Source: an uncultured Glaciecola sp. (GTDB taxonomy: Bacteria > Pseudomonadota > Gammaproteobacteria > Enterobacterales > Alteromonadaceae). From it: a DNA stretch of 64,000 nucleotides. The first letter of the stretch is position 1; the number at the start of each line of letters is the position of its first letter. Position numbers and translations under genes: made by a program. The notes under the pieces were generated by a model that made no database searches, was not told where the DNA came from, and saw only the letters and a list, made by a program, of their open reading frames with translations. The stretch is from the NCBI RefSeq assembly GCF_937770335.1, contig NZ_CALJHY010000003.1, forward strand, positions 372,001 through 436,000. Direction: 5' to 3'. Positions 11,538 to 20,627 of the stretch are shown here, in pieces.

Positions 11538-14093
11538 ATGTTTGTAAATTTCACACGAAAATCACTACTCGCCATCTTTTTATCTTCAATGGTATTTATT
11601 GCTGTTGCTGAAGATACAAAAGATGAAAAGAAAGAAGATGAAAAAGAGAAAGAAACACTCACCGAAGTATTAGCAAAGAAAGACGCTTTTGAAGGCTTTT
11701 TTAATATCTACCGTGATAAAAAAGATGGCAGTGGTTTAGTGGTTTTTGATGAATCACAATTGAACAAACCGTTGCTATATTTTGTATCAACCGTCGATGG
11801 CGCAGTTGCTGCAGGGACTTTTAGAGGCCAATTTAGAGGCTCTCGTTTAATCGAATTTCGTCGTAACTACGACCGCATAGAAGTTGTATCAAAAACCCCA
11901 CGATTTTACTTCGACCCAGAAAATGCGATTAGCGGAGCAGCTGACGCCAATATTAGTGAAGCGATTTTAGTGTCAACTGAGATCGAACACGAAGAAGACG
12001 GTAAAATTGCAATTTCGCTAAGCGACTTGTTCGCAAATGAAGAATTGCACAAAATTTCGCAAACACCTTCAGACGACAAAGAAGCGGAAAAACGTCGCTT
12101 TAAGCCCGGTAAACTGTCAGAGGACAAAACCTCTATCAGCGAAATTAAGAACTTCCCTGAAAATACGCACGTTGTTGTTCGCTACGTTTACGAAAATAGC
12201 GATCCTAAAGTTGGCGGCGGTAATGAAGTGTCGGACGCCCGTTATACCACTTTACAAATTCAACATGCTTTCATTAAAGCGCCAGAGAATAATTTCAAGT
12301 CTCGTCGTGATGATGCAAGAATGGGTTACTTTTCGCAGCAGTTTGATGACTTAACGTCGGATCAAACAGCGAATTATCGTGATGTGATTAATCGTTGGGA
12401 CTTGGAAAAGAAAAATCCAGGCACGGCAGTATCAGACCCGGTTAAACCTATTATTTGGTGGATTGAAAACACGACCCCTGTTGAATGGCGTGACACTATT
12501 AAAAACGCCACACTCGCTTGGAACACCTCGTTTGAAAAAGCGGGGATTAGCAATGCAATCGAAGTGAAAATTCAACCTGACGATGCAGCTTGGAGTTCTG
12601 ATGACGTGCGTTACAACGTATTACGCTGGACGTCTTCACCGCGCCCCCCATTTGGTGGTTACGGTCCAAGCATCTCGCATCCATTGACCGGGCAAATCAT
12701 TGGGTCTGACATTATGCTGGAATACAGCTTTATGAAAGGCCGCTGGATTGCAGGTGAAATGTTCACTGATGGTTATGCTTCGTTAAGTGATAGTTTGCAA
12801 GGCGATGAACGGATGAACTGTTCACTAGGTCATGAACTAAACCTTGGCATGATGTTCGGTCAGTATGCTGGAATGGCCGATGGCATGGGTAAAATTGAAG
12901 AAGACAAATTACTTCGTCAATCGATGGCTTATCTTATTCTGCATGAAGTAGGTCATACGCTGGGCTTAAACCACAACATGATGGCGTCGCAACTGCATGG
13001 CCATGATGAAGCGCATGATGCTTCGGTTACTCAAGGTATTCTTGCCGGTTCTGTTATGGACTATCCATCCGTTAACTATGCGCCAGTAGGAAAAGAACAA
13101 GGCGACTTCTACACTGAAAAACCAGGTCCATATGATGATTGGGCAATTATGTATGGTTACTCAGAAGCACTGGCTGATCCAATAGAAGAAGAAAAACGTC
13201 TTACCGCCATTTTAAGCCGCTCTGCAGAACCACAACTCGCCTTTGGTAATGATGCTGACGATATGCGAGCAGTTGGCCGCCATGTTGATCCTCGTATCAA
13301 TATATTTGATATGTCAGGTGACGCAGTTGATTACGCTAAAGACCGCTTTGAATTAATTAAGCACATGGCCGGCAAACTAAAAGAGAAAACCTTAGTTGAT
13401 GGTCGTTCACACAACGACTTAACCGTTGGTGTAAACGTATTGTTCGGTGAGTTCGCTCGTCAAGCATCCGTTGTATCGCGTTATATTGGTGGTGTTTACT
13501 TAAACCGAGCTTTTGTTGGTCAAGAAGGTTACACACAACCATTAACGCCAGTGCCTGAAGTTGAGCAACAAAATGCGATGAATACACTAAGCGCTTTTGT
13601 TTTTGCACCTGATGCAATTGATGAAATGGCTCCGTTGTTTGCTTATATTCAGCGTCAACGTCGTGGTTTCAGCGGTTGGGGAAGAGACGAGTCCCCTCGC
13701 CTTCATGACATGTTGCTAGGCGCTCAAAAGAACGTCCTTGATCATGTCATGCACCCGAATGTACTAATCCGCTTAACTGACACCACGTTATATGGCAATA
13801 CATTCACAGCTGAAAAAATGATGACCAACTTAACCGACGCTATGTTTAAAGCTGATAGTAAGGGTGATGTAAACTCATATCGTCGTAACTTGCAGGTTGA
13901 ATATGTAGAGCGTTTGATTGCAATGTCAGGCTTAGAGTCAAAGAGTAAGTATGACAACTTTGCCCAAGCATCTTCTATGTACGAGCTTGGCAGAGTAGCG
14001 GATATGGTTGAGAAGTCACGTGGTGATCTGGCGACTAAGATCCATAAGGCGTTTTTGAGAGAGCGTATTGAGCGTGCTTTTTATAAGGGTTAG
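11538..14093 (+). CDS. Secreted zinc-dependent metalloprotease (DUF5117/DUF4953-type)
   Basis: Signal peptide; HEVGHTLGLNHN zinc motif; GSVMDYPSVNYAP downstream Met-turn-like motif. Start probably ATG 11538 rather than 11526. Confidence 0.85.
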   Translation: MFVNFTRKSLLAIFLSSMVFIAVAEDTKDEKKEDEKEKETLTEVLAKKDAFEGFFNIYRDKKDGSGLVVFDESQLNKPLLYFVSTVDGAVAAGTFRGQFRGSRLIEFRRNYDRIEVVSKTPRFYFDPENAISGAADANISEAILVSTEIEHEEDGKIAISLSDLFANEELHKISQTPSDDKEAEKRRFKPGKLSEDKTSISEIKNFPENTHVVVRYVYENSDPKVGGGNEVSDARYTTLQIQHAFIKAPENNFKSRRDDARMGYFSQQFDDLTSDQTANYRDVINRWDLEKKNPGTAVSDPVKPIIWWIENTTPVEWRDTIKNATLAWNTSFEKAGISNAIEVKIQPDDAAWSSDDVRYNVLRWTSSPRPPFGGYGPSISHPLTGQIIGSDIMLEYSFMKGRWIAGEMFTDGYASLSDSLQGDERMNCSLGHELNLGMMFGQYAGMADGMGKIEEDKLLRQSMAYLILHEVGHTLGLNHNMMASQLHGHDEAHDASVTQGILAGSVMDYPSVNYAPVGKEQGDFYTEKPGPYDDWAIMYGYSEALADPIEEEKRLTAILSRSAEPQLAFGNDADDMRAVGRHVDPRINIFDMSGDAVDYAKDRFELIKHMAGKLKEKTLVDGRSHNDLTVGVNVLFGEFARQASVVSRYIGGVYLNRAFVGQEGYTQPLTPVPEVEQQNAMNTLSAFVFAPDAIDEMAPLFAYIQRQRRGFSGWGRDESPRLHDMLLGAQKNVLDHVMHPNVLIRLTDTTLYGNTFTAEKMMTNLTDAMFKADSKGDVNSYRRNLQVEYVERLIAMSGLESKSKYDNFAQASSMYELGRVADMVEKSRGDLATKIHKAFLRERIERAFYKG

Positions 14094-14155
14094 ATCACGA
14101 CCCAAAATAATGAGTTTGACGATTTAGCAAAATAAATTTTTGCTAAAAATCACAA

Positions 14156-14191
14156 AAAACGGCCCGCTGGATTACTCCAACGGGCCGTTTT
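14156..14191. terminator. Strong, probably bidirectional hairpin terminator
   Basis: aaaacggcccg ... cgggccgtttt perfect inverted repeat between convergent genes; a second hairpin (tttagcaaaa/ttttgctaaa) lies just upstream at about 14123-14147. Confidence 0.85.
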
Positions 14192-14255
14192 CATATTATG
14201 TAGTTATGCATCGGCATTATTGATAACAAGCGCTTAGATAACTATGTCATAAAAG

Positions 14256-14307
14256 GCTTTTTTAAAGAGCTTTTTTAAAGAGATTTTGTAAGGAGCTTTT
14301 GTAAAAC
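14256..14307. repeat. 13-bp degenerate tandem repeat (4 copies)
   Basis: gcttttttaaaga, gcttttttaaaga, gattttgtaagga, gcttttgtaaaac. Confidence 0.8.
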
Positions 14308-14324
14308 ACTGTTATCAGACCCTT

Positions 14325-15347
14325 TTACATTTCACTTTTATAAAAGTTTTTATACCACGTCACAAAAGCAGCAATACCATCATCTAAACCGATACTCGGA
14401 CGATAACCCACATCCTTCACCAGTGCTTCAACATCGGCATATGTGTCAGGCACATCACCTGGTTGCATTGGCAGTAAATTCTTTTGGGCGGTTTTACCGA
14501 GTGCTTTCTCTATCGTTTCAATAAACGTCAGCAGATGCACTGGCGTTTGTGCGCCAATGTTGTAAATACGCCATGGGCCTTTACTTGAACTGGGTGACGG
14601 TGACTTCGCATCCCATTCGAGGTTGGGCTTAGCGACATGCAGCATGGTTTTAATGACACCCGATACAATATCGTCAATATAGGTAAAATCACGGCGATGA
14701 TTACCAAAATTATAAACATCGATAGGTTCACCGGCGCTAATCGCCTTGGTAAATTTAAACGGCGCCATATCTGGGCGACCCCACGGACCATATACCGTAA
14801 AGAAACGCAAACCGGTTGTCGGTAAATTATACAAATGGCTGTAAGTATGCGCCATCAATTCATTGGCTTTTTTGCTAGCCGCGTATAATGAAACTGGGTG
14901 ATCAACATTATCGTCAACGCTGAACGGCATAGCTTCATTCGCACCATAAACTGAGCTTGATGATGCATATACCAAATGCTCCACTTCATTGTGGCGGCAA
15001 CCTTCAAGTATATTGATGAAACCAACAATATTAGCGTCGATATAAACATGTGGATTCTCAATCGAAAACCGAACTCCAGCTTGAGCTGCTAAATGAATGA
15101 CACGGTCGAATTGATGTTTTTTAAATAACGCTTCCATTGGCTCACGATGCGCAATATCCATTTTAATGAACTGAAAACGAGCTGCATTTTCATGCTCTGC
15201 TATCCAATCTAAACGCGCTTCTTTAAGCGATATATCGTAATAGTCATTGATATTGTCTATGCCGATAATATCCATGTCCATATCGAGCAATTGACGACAT
15301 GTGTGGGCGCCGATGAAACCGGCTGCGCCGGTGACTAGAATTTTCAA
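14325..15347 (-). CDS. NAD-dependent epimerase (UDP-glucuronate 4-epimerase-like)
   Basis: MKILVTGAAGFIGAHTCRQL; SSSVYGANEAMPF; YAASKKANE; RFFTVYGPWGRPDMA. Confidence 0.92.
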   Translation of the reverse strand: MKILVTGAAGFIGAHTCRQLLDMDMDIIGIDNINDYYDISLKEARLDWIAEHENAARFQFIKMDIAHREPMEALFKKHQFDRVIHLAAQAGVRFSIENPHVYIDANIVGFINILEGCRHNEVEHLVYASSSSVYGANEAMPFSVDDNVDHPVSLYAASKKANELMAHTYSHLYNLPTTGLRFFTVYGPWGRPDMAPFKFTKAISAGEPIDVYNFGNHRRDFTYIDDIVSGVIKTMLHVAKPNLEWDAKSPSPSSSKGPWRIYNIGAQTPVHLLTFIETIEKALGKTAQKNLLPMQPGDVPDTYADVEALVKDVGYRPSIGLDDGIAAFVTWYKNFYKSEM

Positions 15348-15592
15348 AATTATACTCCAAAATGCTTTCGTTTATCATAGCGATCATACTGCTAGAATTA
15401 CAGGCTTTTCAGACTCTCTTTTCAAACTTTATGTATAGATATTTCTTTGGAAAGCGCATATGATTGTTAGAAGTTTTTACAATTATTTAAGAGCGTAATA
15501 TTTTTATCTTATAAAACATAAGCTTAAATTAGGTACGCTTTTTGCTAATAGTAATAACAATAGCATTATTAAGTATTCAAGGAGCCCCCACA

Positions 15593-16267
15593 ATGGACAA
15601 CAATGAAACCAATACGACGCCTGAAGCTGGAAAGTCTAGACGCAGTTTCATTAAAAAATCGTCAATCGCCGCTGGCATAACAATCATACCAGCCAGCAAC
15701 GTGTGGGGCGCATGTAACGTTTCAGGTGTATCCGGCGGGTCTCAATCCGTTAATACAACATGCATTGTGACCCCATTCAGTGGCGGCCGTTCTCCTGGCA
15801 AATGGAAGCAGTTTTTAAAATATGCTCCTAAGGACGCAGACCTTAAGCAAATCGCGACGATATTGTCCGACGTGAACCACAAAGATATTTTTGGCAGTAG
15901 TGGCCAGAAAAAGACCGAGTTTTACTATCCAAAATTAAGAGATTTTATTTTTAGTAAAACAATAACAATTGTAGGCAATGGTATTGGCACGATTAGAGAC
16001 AAAGACATTAAGGTCGGAGATGCTGTGATAGGTCTTTTAGGACCTCTTGAAAAACACATAGCATGCACCTACTTAAATGGGTTATTTGGAATGAACTCAG
16101 GCCTGAGTGCGGAGTTTACTGGATTTGATGGCAACAATTTGTTCATAGAGCATATTTGGGGATCTGCTGAAATTAATGGGGCAAGCATGGTTAAATTAGA
16201 ATTGAAGGCTGCTTATGACAGCAAAAGCATTACAGAGGCAACGCTCAGTACCGTCCTCGGTATATAG
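15593..16267 (+). CDS. Tat-signal protein of unknown function, first gene of the PqqD-like/HprK-like/nucleotidyltransferase cassette
   Basis: Twin-arginine signal SRRSFIKKSSIAAGITIIPASNVWG; RBS AAGGAG upstream of ATG 15593; no known fold recognised. Confidence 0.8.
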   Translation: MDNNETNTTPEAGKSRRSFIKKSSIAAGITIIPASNVWGACNVSGVSGGSQSVNTTCIVTPFSGGRSPGKWKQFLKYAPKDADLKQIATILSDVNHKDIFGSSGQKKTEFYYPKLRDFIFSKTITIVGNGIGTIRDKDIKVGDAVIGLLGPLEKHIACTYLNGLFGMNSGLSAEFTGFDGNNLFIEHIWGSAEINGASMVKLELKAAYDSKSITEATLSTVLGI

Positions 16268-16303
16268 AGAGTAATAAATTAGAGATATTTACCAATACAA
16301 AAT

Positions 16304-16531
16304 ATGCAAACAACGGACACTCTCCTAATACATAGGCTGGCTGATAAGTCAGCCTTTGTTGTTTTTAATCGTTTAAATTGGCGCACCTATATCATCGGCT
16401 TCAATCAGGTCATCGAAAATTTAAATGCGGGTATTATAAAAAGTATTAGTTCGGAAGAATTTATTGCCCTGACCGCGAAAGAACAAATAGAGACATTGTT
16501 TAAAGCTGACTATTGGGACACTTTTAAATAA
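16304..16531 (+). CDS. PqqD-like small protein (HPr-rel-A system type)
   Basis: 75 aa; FVVFNRLNWRTYIIGFNQVIENLN resembles the PqqD/RRE beta-strand/helix pattern; stop is directly adjacent to the downstream kinase-like ATG. Confidence 0.7.
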   Translation: MQTTDTLLIHRLADKSAFVVFNRLNWRTYIIGFNQVIENLNAGIIKSISSEEFIALTAKEQIETLFKADYWDTFK

Positions 16532-17386
16532 ATGATTAGTTTGAATTCAGGCCAATATACCTATCGTATAAGAGGTGACATAGCGTCGGTCGAAGATGAA
16601 CTGACTCGCTTGTACCCGCACTCGTTAAATCATGACTTCGCCGTTGCAGACTTTGATATTGAAATACAGCAAACGAGCTTATTGAGAACCTTACTGCGCC
16701 CACAAGTAACGCTTAATATTGAAGGGCATAAACCCTTCAATCCTATTCATCCTTCCAAGCTCTTACCATCTATTGAATGGGCAATGAACTGGTGCGTTTC
16801 AGCTTACGATCACACTAAATTACTTATTCACTGTTCAGTCGCAGTAAAAAATGGCAAAGCTATATTATTTCCAGCTAAGTCAGGATCAGGTAAGTCGACC
16901 CTATCAGCCTATTTAGGGTTAAACGGTTGGCATTTATATTCTGACGAAATGGCCATCATTAATCTGAATACAGGTTATGTCGAACCGGTTTTTAGACCTG
17001 CATCATTAAAAAATGAATCAATTGAAATTATTAAGCCGTTTGTGCAGGCTGATGAGCATTATATGAGTCGCACCACCAAAGGCACTCACAAGGGTGATAT
17101 AGCACATGTAAGAACTATGTCTAAGGATGTTTTTGATAAGCTTGAGCCAAGCAAAATCGCTGCTATGTTATTTTTAGATTTCGATAAAAATAAGCGTTTT
17201 AATGTGTATGAAATTGATAAATCTATTGGCTTAGCTAAAATTATAACCAACGCCTTTAACTATAGTGTTATTGGCGAAGCGGCTTTTAGCATATTAGTTT
17301 CAATCGTTAATCAGGCAACCATATTAGAGGTTAGCTACGCCGAAATGGCTGATATTAAAGAACTCATCGGGGAGTTGGTGATATGA
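16532..17386 (+). CDS. HprK-related kinase (HPr-rel-A type)
   Basis: P-loop FPAKSGSGKSTLSAYLGLNGWHLYSDEMAIINL, as in HPr kinase/phosphorylases; compact operon context. Confidence 0.85.
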   Translation: MISLNSGQYTYRIRGDIASVEDELTRLYPHSLNHDFAVADFDIEIQQTSLLRTLLRPQVTLNIEGHKPFNPIHPSKLLPSIEWAMNWCVSAYDHTKLLIHCSVAVKNGKAILFPAKSGSGKSTLSAYLGLNGWHLYSDEMAIINLNTGYVEPVFRPASLKNESIEIIKPFVQADEHYMSRTTKGTHKGDIAHVRTMSKDVFDKLEPSKIAAMLFLDFDKNKRFNVYEIDKSIGLAKIITNAFNYSVIGEAAFSILVSIVNQATILEVSYAEMADIKELIGELVI

Positions 17387-18492
17387 CGCCAACCGGTATT
17401 TCAAAAACGTTGTTTTTAGCGATGCTTACGCAGAAAAAAAGTATCACCGACCTAGAACCTGAAGAATTAGACTCACTATTAAGAGCTACCATCGCAGCGC
17501 ATATGCATGGCGTATTGGCAAACACAGTAGACAAAACATTGTCGCTTTTATTGCCGCTGCCTCTATCTCGACATTTTGCATCGATACATACTTTTTCACT
17601 CGCACAAAAAAACCAGGTTGTTGCGTCTGCTAACTTGCTGTCAGCACAGCTATCGTCTGCTGGAATACCGGTTCTGTTGCTCAAAGGTGCAGCCTACATC
17701 CTTAGCAATAAACCTAATGCACAAGGTAGGCTAATTTCTGACATCGATATTTTAGTTCAACGAGAAGCATTAGCAATGGTCGAAAGTACACTACAAAAAA
17801 ATGGCTGGCGAGCTAAATCATTGAACGATTATGATGAAAAGTATTATAGAGAATGGTCGCATGAATTACCGCCCTACATACACAGCGAAACTGGTGTAAT
17901 CCTCGATATTCACCATAACCTAATTCCGCTGTCGTCAGGAAAAACCATCAATATTGCGCAAATTGAAGCAACAAAAGTGGTCGTTGGGAACAACCTATAT
18001 ATTCCAAGTGACGCCTATCTGATTCTTCATAGCGCAATACATTTGCTATTAAATGACGATACAGAAAAAGGCTTGAGGGACTGTTTTGACTTGCATTCAC
18101 TTATTCAAGGATATCTCGCATCAGAGACGCTCGATTCGTTAAGGGTGATTTTTATAGAAGCCAACTGTGAGACTGAATTTAGCATACTCATTCATTTGCT
18201 CAATCGAATTTTTAACAATGAATACAGCGAGATTGTATTGAATGGTGTTCATCGCTTATCTTGGCATGACCAGGTATTGGTTAATTCGCTGTATAGAACT
18301 ATTTGCCCGCGCACTGACTACCTGCTTGACAACAAGTCAGCGCTCGCAAGGCAACATGTTTATATGCACGGTCATTTAAGCAAGATGCCCTTCTTACTAT
18401 TTATTCAGCACATCTGCTATAAAGGTTACCGCTCTGCGGTTAAACGACTATTGGGTGAAACCTTTTTTAAATCTTTATCACCAAAAGAGTAA
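17383..18492 (+). CDS. Nucleotidyltransferase family protein (NTP_transf_5-like)
   Basis: VLLLKGAAYIL...GRLISDIDILV...DIHHNLIP; 4-nt ATGA overlap with the kinase-like gene. Confidence 0.85.
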   Translation: MTPTGISKTLFLAMLTQKKSITDLEPEELDSLLRATIAAHMHGVLANTVDKTLSLLLPLPLSRHFASIHTFSLAQKNQVVASANLLSAQLSSAGIPVLLLKGAAYILSNKPNAQGRLISDIDILVQREALAMVESTLQKNGWRAKSLNDYDEKYYREWSHELPPYIHSETGVILDIHHNLIPLSSGKTINIAQIEATKVVVGNNLYIPSDAYLILHSAIHLLLNDDTEKGLRDCFDLHSLIQGYLASETLDSLRVIFIEANCETEFSILIHLLNRIFNNEYSEIVLNGVHRLSWHDQVLVNSLYRTICPRTDYLLDNKSALARQHVYMHGHLSKMPFLLFIQHICYKGYRSAVKRLLGETFFKSLSPKE

Positions 18493-18560
18493 AATAAGAA
18501 AACGCCAATGGTGAACCACCCAACCATGCCAGGTAATAGCACACTAAATCAGCGATGCTG

Positions 18561-19367
18561 CTATAACGTTAAATCAACGGTCTTGGCTAGCTTACGCAGA
18601 TCCCTAATCGGTATAGCATAACTAATCCCACTTGGATTTGTTAAGGCCGACTCTTTGCCTTGTGATACAAATACTTTATTTATAATCGCAACGACTTCAT
18701 TATTATTACGATTAAAAACAGGGCTGCCACTGTTACCCGGATAGGCCGTCGCATCTAATTGATAAATCAAAAATGGCGTTTTAAGCCTATCTAGCATTTG
18801 CAGAGTTAACTGGTTTGCATTGCTAGCGGGATTAACATCAGGCGTAACCGCTGCAATAATTCCTTGATGTGTTGCTGGGTATAAACCTAAAACAGCGCCA
18901 ATAGGAAAACCGGTAAAGAAAACGGACGTTCCTGGGTCAACCAAACTATCACTTGCGAGCCTGAGCGCAGGCAACGTTTTATCAATAGACAAGATAGCAA
19001 TGTCATGCACCGGATCTATCGCTACAATTTTCATTTTATGGAGCGCCGGGTTTGGCCCAGTGCCACTTAATGCAACAAAATTTTGGACGATTGTGGGATC
19101 TAATTCTTTTGAGACCACATGGTAGTTAGTAACAATGTATTTGCCATTGCCTACCACAAAGCCCGTACCTAGTATCTGCGGTGCTTTGGATTCGATAGGA
19201 GCATAAATAGCAATACCAACTACTGAAGGCGCTATTTGTTTAATCGATTCAGGTAATGATTGGGCTTGTTGTGCCACCGCTATTGATGAAAAACACAAAC
19301 AAACTAGAGCGAAAACAATGCCTCCCCAATATCCATTTTTAGTTGCACTTCCTTTTTTTATTTGCAT
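18561..19367 (-). CDS. Trypsin-like (S1) serine protease, secreted
   Basis: Signal peptide; GTGFVVGNGKYIVTNYHVV; HDIAILSID; ATAYPGNSGSPVFN (His, Asp, Ser triad). Confidence 0.88.
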   Translation of the reverse strand: MQIKKGSATKNGYWGGIVFALVCLCFSSIAVAQQAQSLPESIKQIAPSVVGIAIYAPIESKAPQILGTGFVVGNGKYIVTNYHVVSKELDPTIVQNFVALSGTGPNPALHKMKIVAIDPVHDIAILSIDKTLPALRLASDSLVDPGTSVFFTGFPIGAVLGLYPATHQGIIAAVTPDVNPASNANQLTLQMLDRLKTPFLIYQLDATAYPGNSGSPVFNRNNNEVVAIINKVFVSQGKESALTNPSGISYAIPIRDLRKLAKTVDLTL

Positions 19368-19439
19368 TATCGTTCTCTTCTCTTCTGTTCATTTGTGCGT
19401 TAGCATAACTAAAAACAGAACACTAACCAATCAAAAACT

Positions 19440-20484
19440 ATGCTGACACAGATTTTTAAAAACTATGAACTAGATTATGTAAAATCATTGCTGGCACAAG
19501 TAGCGAATTCAGAAGACAGTGTGTTTTTGAGTCAGTTTTGGCTGTTACCCTGGTTAGAAACGTTATCTAAAAAGCCGATGTTAATGGTATGCAAACGTGG
19601 TTCACACATCGTTGGATTCGCGTTTTGGGGATGTCAACAGCATTGGCTCGGTAACAGATATTACTTAAATCAAACCGGCGTACATAGCGATGATCAAGTT
19701 TGGATCGAGCAGAATGATATTATTTGCCGTTCTGAGGATCGCCCTGATGTGCTTGAAGCAATGCTGCAAAAGCTCAGTGAGTTAAAAAACGTTGCAAAAG
19801 TAACAGCGCAAACGTGCCTGAGTGATCAATGGCAACATGCACGTTTTTTGCCGCCTGAGATAACACAAGAAGCTAATTTTTTATGCTGACCTCAAGGTCT
19901 CAGGTGATTACCTTGATAGCCTTTCAAAAAATACCAGAGCGGCAATTAGACGCTCAAATAAGCTCATTGCAGATAAATTTGGACCCATAACTGTCACTAT
20001 TGCCCCGCAAAGTGAACACCATCAAATATTGAAAAAAATAGCCGACCTGCATATCCTAAAATGGGGTAGCAGTGAATACGGCAGTGGTTTTACGAATCCA
20101 ACGTTTGTAGAATTCCATGAACAATTGTTGGCTGTAAGAGATCAAGCTTACTCCGGTAAGGCAAAGCTGCTAACGCTTACAGCGGGAGATTTCGTCCTTG
20201 GCTATTTATATATTTTGATTAGTGACAAACAGATTCTGTTTTATTTATCGGCCATTAACTATGCCGACCTAGGTAATAAATACAAACCAGGCCTAACCAT
20301 GCACTTCTGCGCAATAGCCCATTTTAAAGAACTTGAATATGACAGTTATGACTTTTTAGCAGGTCCTGCAAGGTACAAAGAGCAAATGTCGAATAGTAGT
20401 TATCCGGTTTATCACATCTCTATGTATAAAAACTCGAGTCGCAATAGAGTCATAACAAAGTTAAAATCACTTTTAGGGCGTTAG
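19440..20484 (+). pseudogene. FemAB-like/GNAT (BioF2-type) acyltransferase split by a single-base frameshift
   Basis: ORFs 19440-19889 and 20029-20484 join by removing one T from the T6 run at 19877-19882, giving ...EANFYADLKVSGDYLDSLSKNTRAAIRRSNKLIADKFGPITVTIAP...; restored length about 347 aa. Confidence 0.88.
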
Positions 20485-20627
20485 CACTGAGCCTTAGCCA
20501 CTATGCTAAACCGAGTGTTTATTTTATTAACTAACGTTATCAAAAAAAATACTTATCGTTTACTAATAAAAATTTATACTCATTATTGAGAAAATGAACG
20601 AACTCCAAAAACAGGTACAGCGTTAAC

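Noticed and set aside
15593-18492. Interpreting the cassette as a lasso-peptide biosynthetic cluster
   Set aside because: No transglutaminase-like leader peptidase and no linked asparagine-synthetase-like cyclase; the asnB at 39.8-41.7 kb is distant and typical of EPS loci. Only the tailoring-like genes match.
19877-19882. Claiming programmed ribosomal frameshifting in the FemAB-like gene
   Set aside because: A T6 run is also a classic error or mutation site; no data favour recoding over a sequencing error or pseudogene.
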